This document shows positions 1 to 7,277 of a DNA stretch of 8,433 nucleotides, in pieces. Position 1 is the stretch's first letter. The number at the start of each line of letters is the position of its first letter. This stretch comes from Prevotellaceae bacterium (GTDB lineage: Bacteria; Bacteroidota; Bacteroidia; Bacteroidales; Bacteroidaceae). A program made the position numbers and the translations under genes. Under the pieces are notes generated by a model. The model was not told the origin of the DNA and searched no databases. It saw only the letters and a list, made by a program, of their open reading frames with translations. The stretch covers positions 1 through 8,433 of the forward strand of contig JAJPYW010000091.1 in the NCBI GenBank assembly GCA_021204715.1. Reading direction: 5' to 3'.

Positions 1-766
1 CGTTGTTGATGGCGTTGTCCATTACCTCCATGAACTCGTCCATGGGCAGGTTCCATGAGAGCCCGTTACGCCAGTTGTCCTGCACTTCGATGTTCATCTG
101 GGTGTAGAAGGGGTGGTGTGTGAAAGAGGTCAGCGACACGTAGTCGTCGGGGTTGATGCCCAAGCTCTGGGCGAAAGTGAGCGGCGTATAGTCGGTGCCG
201 TTGTAGGTGAAATGCTCCGGGCACGCTCCCAAATAGGTGTCGTAAATGGCCGATAGACCGTTCTTCCATACGGGCGTGAGCTTGCGCAGGTGGCCCTTGG
301 CAATGGCGTTCATGTAGCCTTCGGCCACGGCGTCGAGCTCGTTGTGCACGGGCAGCGTGTCGCCGTACATAATGCCGGGCATCGCCTCTTGGGGCACCAT
401 GCCGTAGTTGCGCAGGCAGTACATCACATCGTAGAAGCTGCCGCCGGGAGAGAAGGAGCTGTCGCCGTGGTAGCGCACGTAGTTCTGGGCGCGGTCCACC
501 ATGGTGTGGTGCACCACGAACATCTCTGAAAGGTCATATTCTCCCTTGCCCATACGCAGCAACTCGCTCTCCAAGAAAGCGATGGAAGAGAAGCTCCAGC
601 AGGTGCTTGAACGGTTCTGGTTCTTGATGGAGGTGATGGGGTTCTCCTTGACGGTGGTGAATACAAAACCCTCTTCTTCTTGACCGGGATTGTCCCCGGG
701 GGTGTCTTGGGCTGACAAGCTCAGGGTTGTCATGCCCAACATGGCGATTAACAGGTAATTTTTCAT
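1..766 (-). CDS. pepC: Exported C1B-family cysteine peptidase (aminopeptidase C / bleomycin hydrolase-like), 3' part missing
   Basis: The frame starts at an ATG at 766 and stays open for 255 codons to the window edge, so the C-terminal part is missing. Residues 1-19 form a signal peptide (MKNYLLIAMLG, ending LSA before QD) with no lipobox cysteine, which predicts an exported, periplasmic protein. The papain-type active site is visible: oxyanion Gln50 and nucleophile Cys56 in KNQNRSSTCWSFSS, six residues apart as in papain. The sequence after it (LESELLRMGKGEYDLSEMFVVHHTMVDRA) matches the C1B PepC/bleomycin hydrolase pattern. Family members are about 400-450 residues, so the catalytic His and Asn should lie beyond the edge. 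The family removes N-terminal residues from peptides; most bacterial PepC proteins are cytosolic, while exported versions are common in Bacteroidetes. It lies 84 bases downstream of mscS. I found no TAnnTTTG promoter between them. The family is fairly sure, the exact substrate unknown. Confidence 0.88.
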   Translation of the reverse strand, partial: MKNYLLIAMLGMTTLSLSAQDTPGDNPGQEEEGFVFTTVKENPITSIKNQNRSSTCWSFSSIAFLESELLRMGKGEYDLSEMFVVHHTMVDRAQNYVRYHGDSSFSPGGSFYDVMYCLRNYGMVPQEAMPGIMYGDTLPVHNELDAVAEGYMNAIAKGHLRKLTPVWKNGLSAIYDTYLGACPEHFTYNGTDYTPLTFAQSLGINPDDYVSLTSFTHHPFYTQMNIEVQDNWRNGLSWNLPMDEFMEVMDNAINN

Positions 767-812
767 TTGATATGTGTTGAGTTGATAAATGTTTCTATTC
801 AGCTATACCTTT

Positions 813-836
813 GCCTTTCCGTCTCCTTATAAAGGC
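813..836. repeat. Short inverted repeat in the mscS-pepC gap
   Basis: GCCTTT (813-818) and AAAGGC (831-836) are perfect complements around a 12-base loop. The repeat lies in the 84-base gap between mscS and pepC. No T-tract follows on either strand, so it is not a standard intrinsic terminator. It could be a 5'-UTR hairpin of pepC, an operator, or chance. Confidence 0.3.
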
Positions 837-850
837 GAAAGAGGATGTGT

Positions 851-1711
851 TCAACTTTTGGCTTGGTGCAGCGTGAGTTGCGGGAACGGGAAGCCGATGC
901 CCGCCTCGTTGAAGCCGTTGTAGATGGCCTTGCGCAGGTCGAAATAGACATCCCAATAGTCGGCGCTGTTCACCCACACGCGGATAACGATGTCCACACT
1001 GCTCGAAGAGAGTTCGTTCACGGCGATGAAGGGGGCGGGGTTCTCCAAGACGCGCTTGTCGGCTGCTATGACGCGGCGCGCGGTCTGCTCCACTTGGGCA
1101 AGGTCCTGCCCGTACTCCACGCCCACTACCCAGTCCACACGGCGTATGGACTCGTGGCTGTAGTTCACCACGGTGCCGCTGCTCAGCGAGCCGTTGGGCA
1201 CGTAAATCACTTTGTTGTCGGGAGTCAAGAGAATGGTATGGAAAATCTGAATCTCGCGCACGGTGCCCGAAACACCTTGTCCTTCAATGAAGTCGCCCAC
1301 CTTGAAGGGACGGAACAAGAGGATGATGAGCCCGCCTGCGAAGTTCTGCAGGTTGCCCGACATGGCCATGCCCACGGCCACGCCCACCGAAGCGAGCAAC
1401 GCCGCGAACGAGGTGGTCTCCACACCGAGCTTGCCCACCACGGCCACGATGAGCAGCACGGTAAGCAGTATGTTCACCAAGCTCTTGACGAAGCCTTGTA
1501 TGCTGGCGTCTACTTTCTTTTTGGACATTACCCTTGCCACCAACTTCTTCAGGAAGGTGATCAGGACGCGTCCCACAACGAAGATGATAATCGCCCCGAT
1601 GATGTTTCCACCGGCGCCCACAGCCCATGTGATGAACTGCTGGATGAGGGTTTGCAATTTGCCCATGCCGTCTTCGGCAAGGAGGGCCAGCAGGAATAAA
1701 GATAGTGTCAT
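851..1711 (-). CDS. mscS: Small-conductance mechanosensitive channel, MscS family
   Basis: A 286-residue inner-membrane channel, the same size as E. coli MscS, which opens under membrane tension during hypo-osmotic shock to release solutes. Hydrophobic segments lie at about residues 25-55, 72-95 and 100-135. The third is the pore-lining helix with the family's Gly/Ala-rich pattern (ASVGVAVGMAMSGNLQNFAGG) followed by the signature RPFKVGDFIE. A beta domain with the conserved PNGSLSSGTVVNYS comes next, then the C-terminal alpha/beta cage region. I kept the ATG at 1711. A second in-frame Met (residue 16, MGKLQTL) is a possible alternative that would remove a short hydrophobic stretch. It is flanked by the thr operon terminator and pepC, with its own candidate promoter at 1737-1744, so it is probably transcribed separately from the thr genes. 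Family assignment is firm; the symbol is used in the family sense. Confidence 0.95.
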   Translation of the reverse strand: MTLSLFLLALLAEDGMGKLQTLIQQFITWAVGAGGNIIGAIIIFVVGRVLITFLKKLVARVMSKKKVDASIQGFVKSLVNILLTVLLIVAVVGKLGVETTSFAALLASVGVAVGMAMSGNLQNFAGGLIILLFRPFKVGDFIEGQGVSGTVREIQIFHTILLTPDNKVIYVPNGSLSSGTVVNYSHESIRRVDWVVGVEYGQDLAQVEQTARRVIAADKRVLENPAPFIAVNELSSSSVDIVIRVWVNSADYWDVYFDLRKAIYNGFNEAGIGFPFPQLTLHQAKS

Positions 1712-1728
1712 GGTCTTCTCTCGTTTTT

Positions 1729-1754
1729 AAGTGCTGCAAAAATAATGAATAAAA
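1729..1754 (-). promoter_or_regulatory. Candidate mscS promoter with Bacteroidetes -7 box
   Basis: On the minus strand 1744-1737 reads TATTTTTG, matching the Bacteroidetes -7 consensus TAnnTTTG. It would start transcription near 1730, about 20 bases before the mscS ATG. A clear TTTG -33 element is missing. The block 1729-1754 is nearly identical (one substitution, one inserted base) to the promoter block of the thr leader at 7278-7302, which supports both. Confidence 0.55.
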
Positions 1755-1819
1755 GGAGTATCCGCTCATTTTATATATGAAATTCTGCAAAAAACCTGCG
1801 AAGCAGGGCGCTTTCACCG

Positions 1820-1827
1820 CAAATATA
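1820..1827 (-). promoter_or_regulatory. Possible second, more distant mscS -7 box
   Basis: The minus strand reads TATATTTG, a perfect TAnnTTTG match, about 110 bases upstream of mscS. The nearest T-rich -33 candidate (1853-1856) is about 25 bases away, longer than the usual 19-21, so this is weaker as a functional promoter than the box at 1737-1744. Confidence 0.3.
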
Positions 1828-1872
1828 GAGTGGTAACGGCGGTGGCGCGGGGAAAAGCAGGCGTATGAAGGG

Positions 1873-1933
1873 TTGCAAAGAAAACGGTATGGGCTTTAGA
1901 ACGACAGCGGTTATACATTGCAAAGAAAAACGG
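1873..1933. repeat. Short direct repeat in the thrC-mscS gap
   Basis: TTGCAAAGAAAACGG at 1873-1887 recurs as TTGCAAAGAAAAACGG at 1918-1933, differing by one A. The second copy supplies the T-tract of the thrC terminator when read on the minus strand. The first copy has no convincing hairpin beside it. It may be a decayed partial duplication of the terminator tail. Confidence 0.45.
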
Positions 1934-1959
1934 CCGTGCCATGTTGAGGCAACGGCCGT
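1921..1959 (-). terminator. Intrinsic terminator of the thr operon
   Basis: Read on the minus strand, ACGGCCGT plus GCC (1959-1952 and 1950-1948, one bulged base between) pairs with GGC plus ACGGCCGT (1940-1930) across a 7-base loop. It is followed directly by TTTTTCTTTG. The hairpin begins 7 bases after the thrC stop codon, a classic position, and marks thrC as the last gene of the operon. Confidence 0.88.
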
Positions 1960-1966
1960 ACTATCT

Positions 1967-3286
1967 TTATAATGTCATCAAGTATTCCTTGAACGCCTCG
2001 AACGTTTTGGGCATGGGCACCGTTTGCTTGCGTCCCTGCATGAAAGCTTGTAATTTGGCCGGCACTGTTACTTCCCCGCCGATGATGTGCTCCACCGTAT
2101 CCTTGAACTTGGCGGGATGGGCCGTCTCCAAGAAGATGCCTTGCTCGCCTTGCCTTAATCCTTCTTCAAGGGCGCGGTAGCCGCAGGCGCCGTGCGGGTC
2201 GAGCAGGTAGTGGCGCGCGCTCCACACGCGGCGTATGGTGTCGGCTATCCGGTCGTCGGTATAGGTGGCGCCGCTTATCTCGGCGGCAATGGCCGCATGG
2301 CTTCCTTGGTAAAGGTCGAGCACCCGGGCGAAGTTGCTCGGGTCGCCCACGTCCATGGCGTTGGCTATGGTGGCTACACTGGGACGGGGCGTGTACACGC
2401 CGGTCTGCAGGTATTGGTAGAAGACGTCGTTGCGGTTGTTGGCGGCGATGAAACGCTTCACAGGCAAGCCCATGCGCCTTGCAAAGAGCCCGGCGGTGAT
2501 GTTGCCGAAGTTGCCGCTCGGCACGCACACCACAGGGGCGGCGTCCGTGCCGCCATTCATTCCGCCTGCCGTCTTCTTCCACTGCGCATAGCCGTGGAAG
2601 TAATAGAAAGCCTGCGGCAGGAAACGGGCCACGTTGATAGAGTTGGCGCTGGTCAGCGCGAGGCGGGCGTTGAGTTGCTTGTCCATGAAGGCGGCCTTTA
2701 CCAGGGCTTGGCAGTCGTCGAAAGTACCTTCCACTTCCAAGGCGGTGATGTTCTGTCCCAAGGTGGTGAACTGCTTCTCTTGTATCTCGCTCACCTTCCC
2801 TTTGGGGTAGAGCACATGCACGTGGATGCCTTCCACGCCCAAGAATCCGTTGGCCACGGCACTGCCCGTGTCGCCCGATGTAGCCACCAAAACATGCACT
2901 TGGCGCTTTCCCTCCTTGCGGATGAAATAGCCCAACAAGCGGGCCATGAAGCGGGCGCCCACATCCTTGAATGCGAGTGTGGGGCCGTGGAAGAGTTCCA
3001 ACGCATAGATGTGGTCTGTCACCTTCACCAAAGGCGTGTCGAAGGAAAGGGTGTCGCATACAAGCCGGTCGAGCGTCTCCTTGGGGATGTCTTCACCAAA
3101 GAAAGCGCCCGCCACGCGGCAGGCAATCTCTTGGAACGAAAGCGTCTCGATGGTGTTGTAAAAGGCTTGGGGCAAAGGCTTGATGACCGAGGGCATGAAA
3201 AGCCCCCTGTCGGCGGCGAGTCCCTTGATGACCGCCTCTTCGAGCGTCACTTCGGGGGTGCGGCGGTTGGTACTGTAATAGGTCAT
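1967..3286 (-). CDS. thrC: Threonine synthase
   Basis: A 439-residue cytosolic PLP enzyme that converts O-phospho-L-homoserine to L-threonine and phosphate, the last step of the pathway. The PLP lysine is Lys107 in HGPTLAFKDVGARF, the same number as in E. coli ThrC. The phosphate/cofactor loops SGDTGSAVANGFLG and PSGNFGNITAGLFARRMGLP are present, followed by the family pattern FIAANNRNDVF. The N-terminus (YYSTNRRTPEVTLEEAVIKGLAADRGLF) is the usual threonine synthase N domain, so the ATG at 3286 is well placed. The length suits the E. coli-like class of about 430 residues. It follows the apgM-like gene by 27 bases and is followed by a strong terminator, so it is the last gene of the thrA-apgM-thrC operon. 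No missing key residue or frameshift seen. Confidence 0.97.
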   Translation of the reverse strand: MTYYSTNRRTPEVTLEEAVIKGLAADRGLFMPSVIKPLPQAFYNTIETLSFQEIACRVAGAFFGEDIPKETLDRLVCDTLSFDTPLVKVTDHIYALELFHGPTLAFKDVGARFMARLLGYFIRKEGKRQVHVLVATSGDTGSAVANGFLGVEGIHVHVLYPKGKVSEIQEKQFTTLGQNITALEVEGTFDDCQALVKAAFMDKQLNARLALTSANSINVARFLPQAFYYFHGYAQWKKTAGGMNGGTDAAPVVCVPSGNFGNITAGLFARRMGLPVKRFIAANNRNDVFYQYLQTGVYTPRPSVATIANAMDVGDPSNFARVLDLYQGSHAAIAAEISGATYTDDRIADTIRRVWSARHYLLDPHGACGYRALEEGLRQGEQGIFLETAHPAKFKDTVEHIIGGEVTVPAKLQAFMQGRKQTVPMPKTFEAFKEYLMTL

Positions 3287-3313
3287 GGCTGTGTTGTTAT
3301 AATTGTACGGAAA

Positions 3314-4567
3314 TCAAGCTTCCCGCATGAATGTTTGGATGAAAGTGTCTCCTTGGAGCATGCCGTAGCTGCCGCTGCAGGCGGCCACTTCGTCGAATGT
3401 CAGCACTTCGTCGGCCTCGATGCCGGGGTACCAGATGAGGAACGGCACCGGCTCGGCGGTGTGGGTGCGCAAGGCGCATGGGGTGGGGTGGTCGGGCAGC
3501 ACGGCGATGGCCACCGGCTCTTGCCATGTCTTGACCTCCTCGTAGATGGGGCCCACCACGCGCTTGTCCAAGTTCTCTATGGTGAGCATTTTCAAGGGCA
3601 CGTCGCCTTCGTGTCCGGCCTCGTCGCTGGCCTCGATGTGCAGGTAGACGAAATCGTCGCTGCGCAGGGCGTCCAAGGCGGCGGCCACTTTGTTCTCGTA
3701 ATTGGTGTCATACAGTCCTGTGGCACCCTCCACGCTGACGCGCCGCAAGCCGGCGTAGGCGCCGATGCCGTTGATAAGGTCGACGGCCGATATGACCGCG
3801 CCCCGCTTCACTTGGGGGAAGCGCCGTGACAATGGCTCCATTTGCGGCCGGTAGCCGGGGCTCCACGCCCATATACTGTTGGCGGCGTCCTTGCCGGCGG
3901 CCACACGCTTCCGGTTGACGGGATGCGCGGGCAGCAACGCCTGCGAGCTGAGGGTGAGTTCGTTGAGCAACCGGGCAGTCTGCACGGGCGTGAGCTCGCA
4001 GCCGGGAGCGGGAACGGTTATCTCTTCCGTGCCCTTTGCGGGCTTTACCAACAACGGACGGAAGGGTTGCAGGGGCACGTCGTGGGGCGGGGTACAGTCC
4101 AAACGCTTGTCGCCTCCTTTTATCACCAACAAGTGGCGGTACTGCACGCCGGGATAGAAGCGCACGCGCGCACTGCCTAACTTTTCCTGCAGGAAAGCGA
4201 TCAGCCCGGCGGCTTCGGCGCTGCTGATGTGGCCGGCCGAATGGTTCTTTATCAGCTCTCCTTCGATGCACACCAAGTTGCACCGCATGGCTATCTCGCC
4301 GGGCTGCAACTCCACGCCCATGCTCGCCGCTTCCAAGGGGCCGCGTCCTTCATAGACTTTATGCAGGTCGTAGCCCAACACGGCCAAGTTGGCCACTTCG
4401 CTTCCCGGGTGGAAGCCGTGGGGGACGGTCGTCATGCGCCCCACACGTCCCATGCGGGCCAACAAGTCCATGTAAGGAGTGTGTGCCGCCTGCAGGAGGG
4501 TGCGGCTGCCCAACGACTCGACGGCATGGTCGGCCATGCCGTCGCCCAATATGATAATGTGTTTCAT
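3314..4567 (-). CDS. ApgM-like protein (alkaline phosphatase superfamily), probable homoserine kinase substitute
   Basis: A 417-residue protein of the archaeal-type cofactor-independent phosphoglycerate mutase family, a branch of the alkaline phosphatase superfamily. Visible elements: metal-binding Asp9 in ILGDGMAD; probable nucleophile Ser56 in PGSEVANLAVLGYD; family motif GATGLYDTNYENK (281-293); metal ligands Asp315 and His319 in EASDEAGHEGD, Asp359-His360 in VLPDHPTP, and His369. Such genes are often labelled phosphoglycerate mutase. A Bacteroidetes and deltaproteobacterial subgroup beside thr genes, in genomes without GHMP-type ThrB, has been proposed as a homoserine kinase. Here it sits exactly where thrB would, between thrA (57-base gap) and thrC (27-base gap), which supports making O-phosphohomoserine. 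The fold is firm; the kinase role is inferred from context. Glycolytic mutase activity is the alternative. Confidence 0.92.
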   Translation of the reverse strand: MKHIIILGDGMADHAVESLGSRTLLQAAHTPYMDLLARMGRVGRMTTVPHGFHPGSEVANLAVLGYDLHKVYEGRGPLEAASMGVELQPGEIAMRCNLVCIEGELIKNHSAGHISSAEAAGLIAFLQEKLGSARVRFYPGVQYRHLLVIKGGDKRLDCTPPHDVPLQPFRPLLVKPAKGTEEITVPAPGCELTPVQTARLLNELTLSSQALLPAHPVNRKRVAAGKDAANSIWAWSPGYRPQMEPLSRRFPQVKRGAVISAVDLINGIGAYAGLRRVSVEGATGLYDTNYENKVAAALDALRSDDFVYLHIEASDEAGHEGDVPLKMLTIENLDKRVVGPIYEEVKTWQEPVAIAVLPDHPTPCALRTHTAEPVPFLIWYPGIEADEVLTFDEVAACSGSYGMLQGDTFIQTFMREA

Positions 4568-4624
4568 CTGTTATCGTTCAGCTTTCGTTCCTGACTGCTC
4601 CACATTGTCCTTGCAGAGCGTCCC

Positions 4625-7057
4625 TTACACGTTGGCGATGCTCATGATGTCGGCGAAGACACCGGCCGCCGTCACGCCTGCGCCGGCACCGTAGCCTTTG
4701 ATCATCATGGGATACTCCTTGTAGCGTTCCGTGGTCAGGAGGATGATGTTGTTGCTTCCTTCCAAATCGTAGAAGGGGTGGCTCATGCCCACTTCCTGCA
4801 AGCCCACCGAGGCCTTGCCGTCTTCCAAGCGGGCCACGAAGCGCCAGTGCTTGTGTTCGGCTTCCAACACCTTGCGGCGCTGCTCGAAGCCGGCGTCCAA
4901 CGTGGGCACGCGCTTCCAGAAGTCGTCCAAGGAGCCCTCGAAGAAGGCGTCGGGCACGAAGAGGTGCTTCTCCACATCGTCTTGCTCCACCCGGTATCCG
5001 GCCTCGCGCGCCAAGATAACCAACTTGCGGATGACGTCCTTGCCGCTCAAGTCGATGCGCGGGTCGGGTTCGGAATAGCGCTCCTCCTGCGCCATGCGTA
5101 TGGTCTTGCTGAAAGGCACGTCGGCGCTTATCTTGTTGAAGATGTAGTTCAGTGTGCCGCTCAGCACGGCCTCTATCTTGAGTATCTTGTCGCCGCTGTG
5201 GATAAGGTCGTTGATGGTGTTGATTACGGGAAGCCCCGCGCCCACGTTGGTCTCGAAGAGGTATTTCACGCCGCGCTGACGGGCAATCTGCTTTAATTGC
5301 CGGTAGTTCTCGTACTCCGAAGAAGCGGCGATCTTGTTGGCCGCCACCACCGACACGTTGTGCTGCAGCAAGTCTTTGTAAAGCGAGGCCACGCCGGCGC
5401 TGGCCGTGCAGTCCACGAAGACGGAGTTGAATATGTTCATGCCGATGATGCCGCCGCGCAGCGTCTCCAAGGTGCTGGGCATGCCTTTCTCTTTCAACTC
5501 CTCGCGGTAACGCTCCAAGTCGAAACCCTCGCGGCTGAACATCACCCGGTCTACGTCGGCAATGCCCACCACGTTCAGTTGCAGGCCGTTCTCCTGCATG
5601 AGTTTCTGCCGCTGGCTGTGTATCTGGGAGATGAGGCTGCCGCCCACCGTACCGATGCCGCAGATAAAGAGGTTGAGCACTTGGTATTCGGAAAGGAAGA
5701 AAGAATCGTGGATGACGTTGAGCGACTTGCGCAGCGACTTGCCGTCGACCACAAAGGAGATGTTCGTCTCGGAAGCGCCTTGTGCGCAGGCTATCACGTT
5801 GATGCCGTTCCGTCCCAACGTGCCGAAGAGCTTGCCGGCGATGCCCGGCGTGTGCTTCATGTTCTCGCCCACGATGGCCACCGTAGCCAAGTCTCTTTCA
5901 GCTTGGATGGGTGAGATTTCGCCCATCTCTATCTCCTTGGCGAACTCTTCGTTAAGTACCTCGCAGGCCAAGCTTGCGTCGGCATTGCGCACGCCGATCG
6001 ATGTGGAGTTCTCGGAAGAGGCCTGTGATACGAGGAACACGCTGATGCCGTTCTTGGCCAACGCCTTGAATATGCGGTAGTTCACGCCGATGACGCCCAC
6101 CATGCCCAAGCCTTGCACCGTTATCAGGCTGGTGTCGTTGATGGAAGAGATGCCCTTGATGGCTTTGCTCAGCGGGTTGGACACCTCCTGCTTGATGACG
6201 GTGCCCTCGCCCTCGGGGTTGAAGGTGTTCTTGATGAGTATGGGAATGTTCTTGTGGCAAACGGGATAGATGGTGGGCGGATAAACCACCTTCGCGCCGA
6301 AGTTGCACAGCTCGGTGGCCTCCACATAGCTCAGCTCGTTGATGGTGTAGGCGGTGGAGATGACGCGCGGGTCGGCGGTCATGAAGCCGTCCACATCGGT
6401 CCATATCTCCAAAGAGTCGGCGTCGAGCGCCGCGGCGATAATCGAGGCGGTATAGTCTGAACCGCCGCGCCCCAAGTTGGTGGCTTCGCCGGTGTTCTTG
6501 TCGGTGGCGATGAAGCCGGGCACCAACGCCCGTTGGGGCATGGGGTTGAACGTCTGGCGGATGAGCGTGTTGGTAAGTTCGGTATCAAGCACATGCTTGG
6601 CATGTTTCTTCTCGGTCTTGACGAAGAGCCGGGCGTCATACAACCGGGCTCCCGTGAGTTCAGCCACGATGATGGAGGAGAGCCGCTCGCCATAACCGGT
6701 AATGGTATCCGACGTCTTCTGTGAAAGGTCCTTGATGAGATAGATTCCTTGGAAAATGTCTTTCAGCTCGTCGAGCAACTCCCCTATCCGGCGTTGCAAC
6801 TGCATGCGCGTCTCCCCTTCGGGGAACACTTCGCTCACCAACGCCACGTGGCGGTACACCACTTCACGGTAAGAGCCCGCGTAGGCGGCATCGCCCGCCG
6901 CGGCCATCTGCGAGATATGGATCAACTGGTCTGTCACCCCGCCCAGAGCGGATACCACCACAATGACCGGCTCGGTAGCCGCTTCGACGATACGTTTCAC
7001 ATTGAGAATACTGCTTGCGGAACCTACGGATGTTCCGCCGAATTTCATGACTTTCAT
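4625..7057 (-). CDS. thrA: Fused aspartokinase / homoserine dehydrogenase
   Basis: An 810-residue bifunctional cytosolic enzyme (E. coli ThrA has 820). Residues 1-290 are the aspartokinase domain: MKFGGTSVG at 4-12, YGERLSS at 122-128, GRGGSDYTA at 196-204, TDVDG at 220-224. Two ACT regulatory units follow (about 309-385 and 390-458), the usual site of threonine feedback inhibition. The homoserine dehydrogenase starts with the nucleotide-binding GIGTVGGS (467-474), then AANKIAAS (572-579), LSGTLNYIF (632-640) and the catalytic segment EPDPRIDLSGKD (663-674). It phosphorylates aspartate and reduces aspartate semialdehyde to homoserine; the intervening Asd enzyme is not in the window. I chose the ATG at 7057 because MKVMKFGGTS matches family N-termini; the ATG at 7048 is also possible, while a GTG at 7102 adds 15 unlikely residues. 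First structural gene of the operon, 127 bases after the leader peptide stop. Confidence 0.97.
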   Translation of the reverse strand: MKVMKFGGTSVGSASSILNVKRIVEAATEPVIVVVSALGGVTDQLIHISQMAAAGDAAYAGSYREVVYRHVALVSEVFPEGETRMQLQRRIGELLDELKDIFQGIYLIKDLSQKTSDTITGYGERLSSIIVAELTGARLYDARLFVKTEKKHAKHVLDTELTNTLIRQTFNPMPQRALVPGFIATDKNTGEATNLGRGGSDYTASIIAAALDADSLEIWTDVDGFMTADPRVISTAYTINELSYVEATELCNFGAKVVYPPTIYPVCHKNIPILIKNTFNPEGEGTVIKQEVSNPLSKAIKGISSINDTSLITVQGLGMVGVIGVNYRIFKALAKNGISVFLVSQASSENSTSIGVRNADASLACEVLNEEFAKEIEMGEISPIQAERDLATVAIVGENMKHTPGIAGKLFGTLGRNGINVIACAQGASETNISFVVDGKSLRKSLNVIHDSFFLSEYQVLNLFICGIGTVGGSLISQIHSQRQKLMQENGLQLNVVGIADVDRVMFSREGFDLERYREELKEKGMPSTLETLRGGIIGMNIFNSVFVDCTASAGVASLYKDLLQHNVSVVAANKIAASSEYENYRQLKQIARQRGVKYLFETNVGAGLPVINTINDLIHSGDKILKIEAVLSGTLNYIFNKISADVPFSKTIRMAQEERYSEPDPRIDLSGKDVIRKLVILAREAGYRVEQDDVEKHLFVPDAFFEGSLDDFWKRVPTLDAGFEQRRKVLEAEHKHWRFVARLEDGKASVGLQEVGMSHPFYDLEGSNNIILLTTERYKEYPMMIKGYGAGAGVTAAGVFADIMSIANV

Positions 7058-7080
7058 TATTTGGTTGCTGTTGTTAACGG

Positions 7081-7211
7081 TAAATAGTTTGAATGTGCAC
7101 ACTTCGTCACAGTGAAGCGCGACGACACTCGATTAAAAAAGAAAACTGCTTGAAAAATTGGTGTAACACGTAGAAACACAAAAACTATCCCCAACCCCTA
7201 AGGGTCGTCAT
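7081..7211 (-). promoter_or_regulatory. Putative threonine attenuator region of the leader RNA
   Basis: This stretch runs from the last threonine codons of the leader peptide towards thrA. GTCGTC (7126-7121) could pair either with GACGAC in the leader peptide codons (7209-7204) or with GACGA (7108-7104), so the two stems exclude each other. An overlapping hairpin CGCGCTTC/GAAGTGTG (7121-7114 with 7105-7098, two G-U pairs) is also possible. A further imperfect stem, CGACCC/GGGTTG (7207-7202 with 7197-7192), precedes a TTTTT run at 7184-7180, and a TTTTTT run lies at 7140-7135. I could not find one unambiguous hairpin-plus-T-tract, so the regulatory role rests mainly on the leader peptide. Confidence 0.45.
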
Positions 7212-7253
7212 GGTGCCCATGCAAGTGACTGTATATGTACGATGGCAGTTCAT
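7185..7253 (-). CDS. thrL: Threonine operon leader peptide (22 codons)
   Basis: A short ORF from ATG 7253 to TAG 7185-7187. The 22-residue peptide starts MNCHRTYTVT and carries threonine at positions 6, 8, 10, 14, 16 and 17, that is 27% Thr, with two internal Met. A candidate start site lies only about 27 bases upstream and thrA begins 127 bases downstream, so it is placed like thrL of enterobacteria. The expected role is not the peptide itself: when charged tRNA-Thr is scarce the ribosome stalls on the Thr codons and the leader RNA refolds to let transcription continue into thrA. Enteric thrL mixes Thr with Ile codons; no Ile occurs here, as suits an operon with no isoleucine genes. The composition and position are seen in the sequence; the mechanism is inferred. 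Confidence 0.75.
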   Translation of the reverse strand: MNCHRTYTVTCMGTMTTLRGWG

Positions 7254-7277
7254 ATCTTTGTGGTTACAACCTCTAAA

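Noticed and set aside
806..813. Plus-strand TACCTTTG, a perfect -7 box
   Set aside because: It points rightwards into the antisense of mscS, where no plus-strand gene exists, and the best -33 match (GTTG at 781-784) is imperfect; most likely chance.
845..1699. A 284-codon plus-strand open frame opposite mscS
   Set aside because: Antisense to an unmistakable MscS gene; His-rich and without any membrane or domain pattern.
2192..3829. A 545-codon open frame on the plus strand opposite thrC and the apgM-like gene
   Set aside because: It lies antisense to two clear genes, is rich in His, Val and Gly with no recognisable domain, and is the expected by-product of GC-rich codon use on the other strand.
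7058..7102. GTG at 7102 as thrA start, adding 15 residues
   Set aside because: The added residues do not resemble aspartokinase N-termini, whereas MKVMKFGGTS from the ATG at 7057 does. The GTG also falls in the possible leader hairpin.
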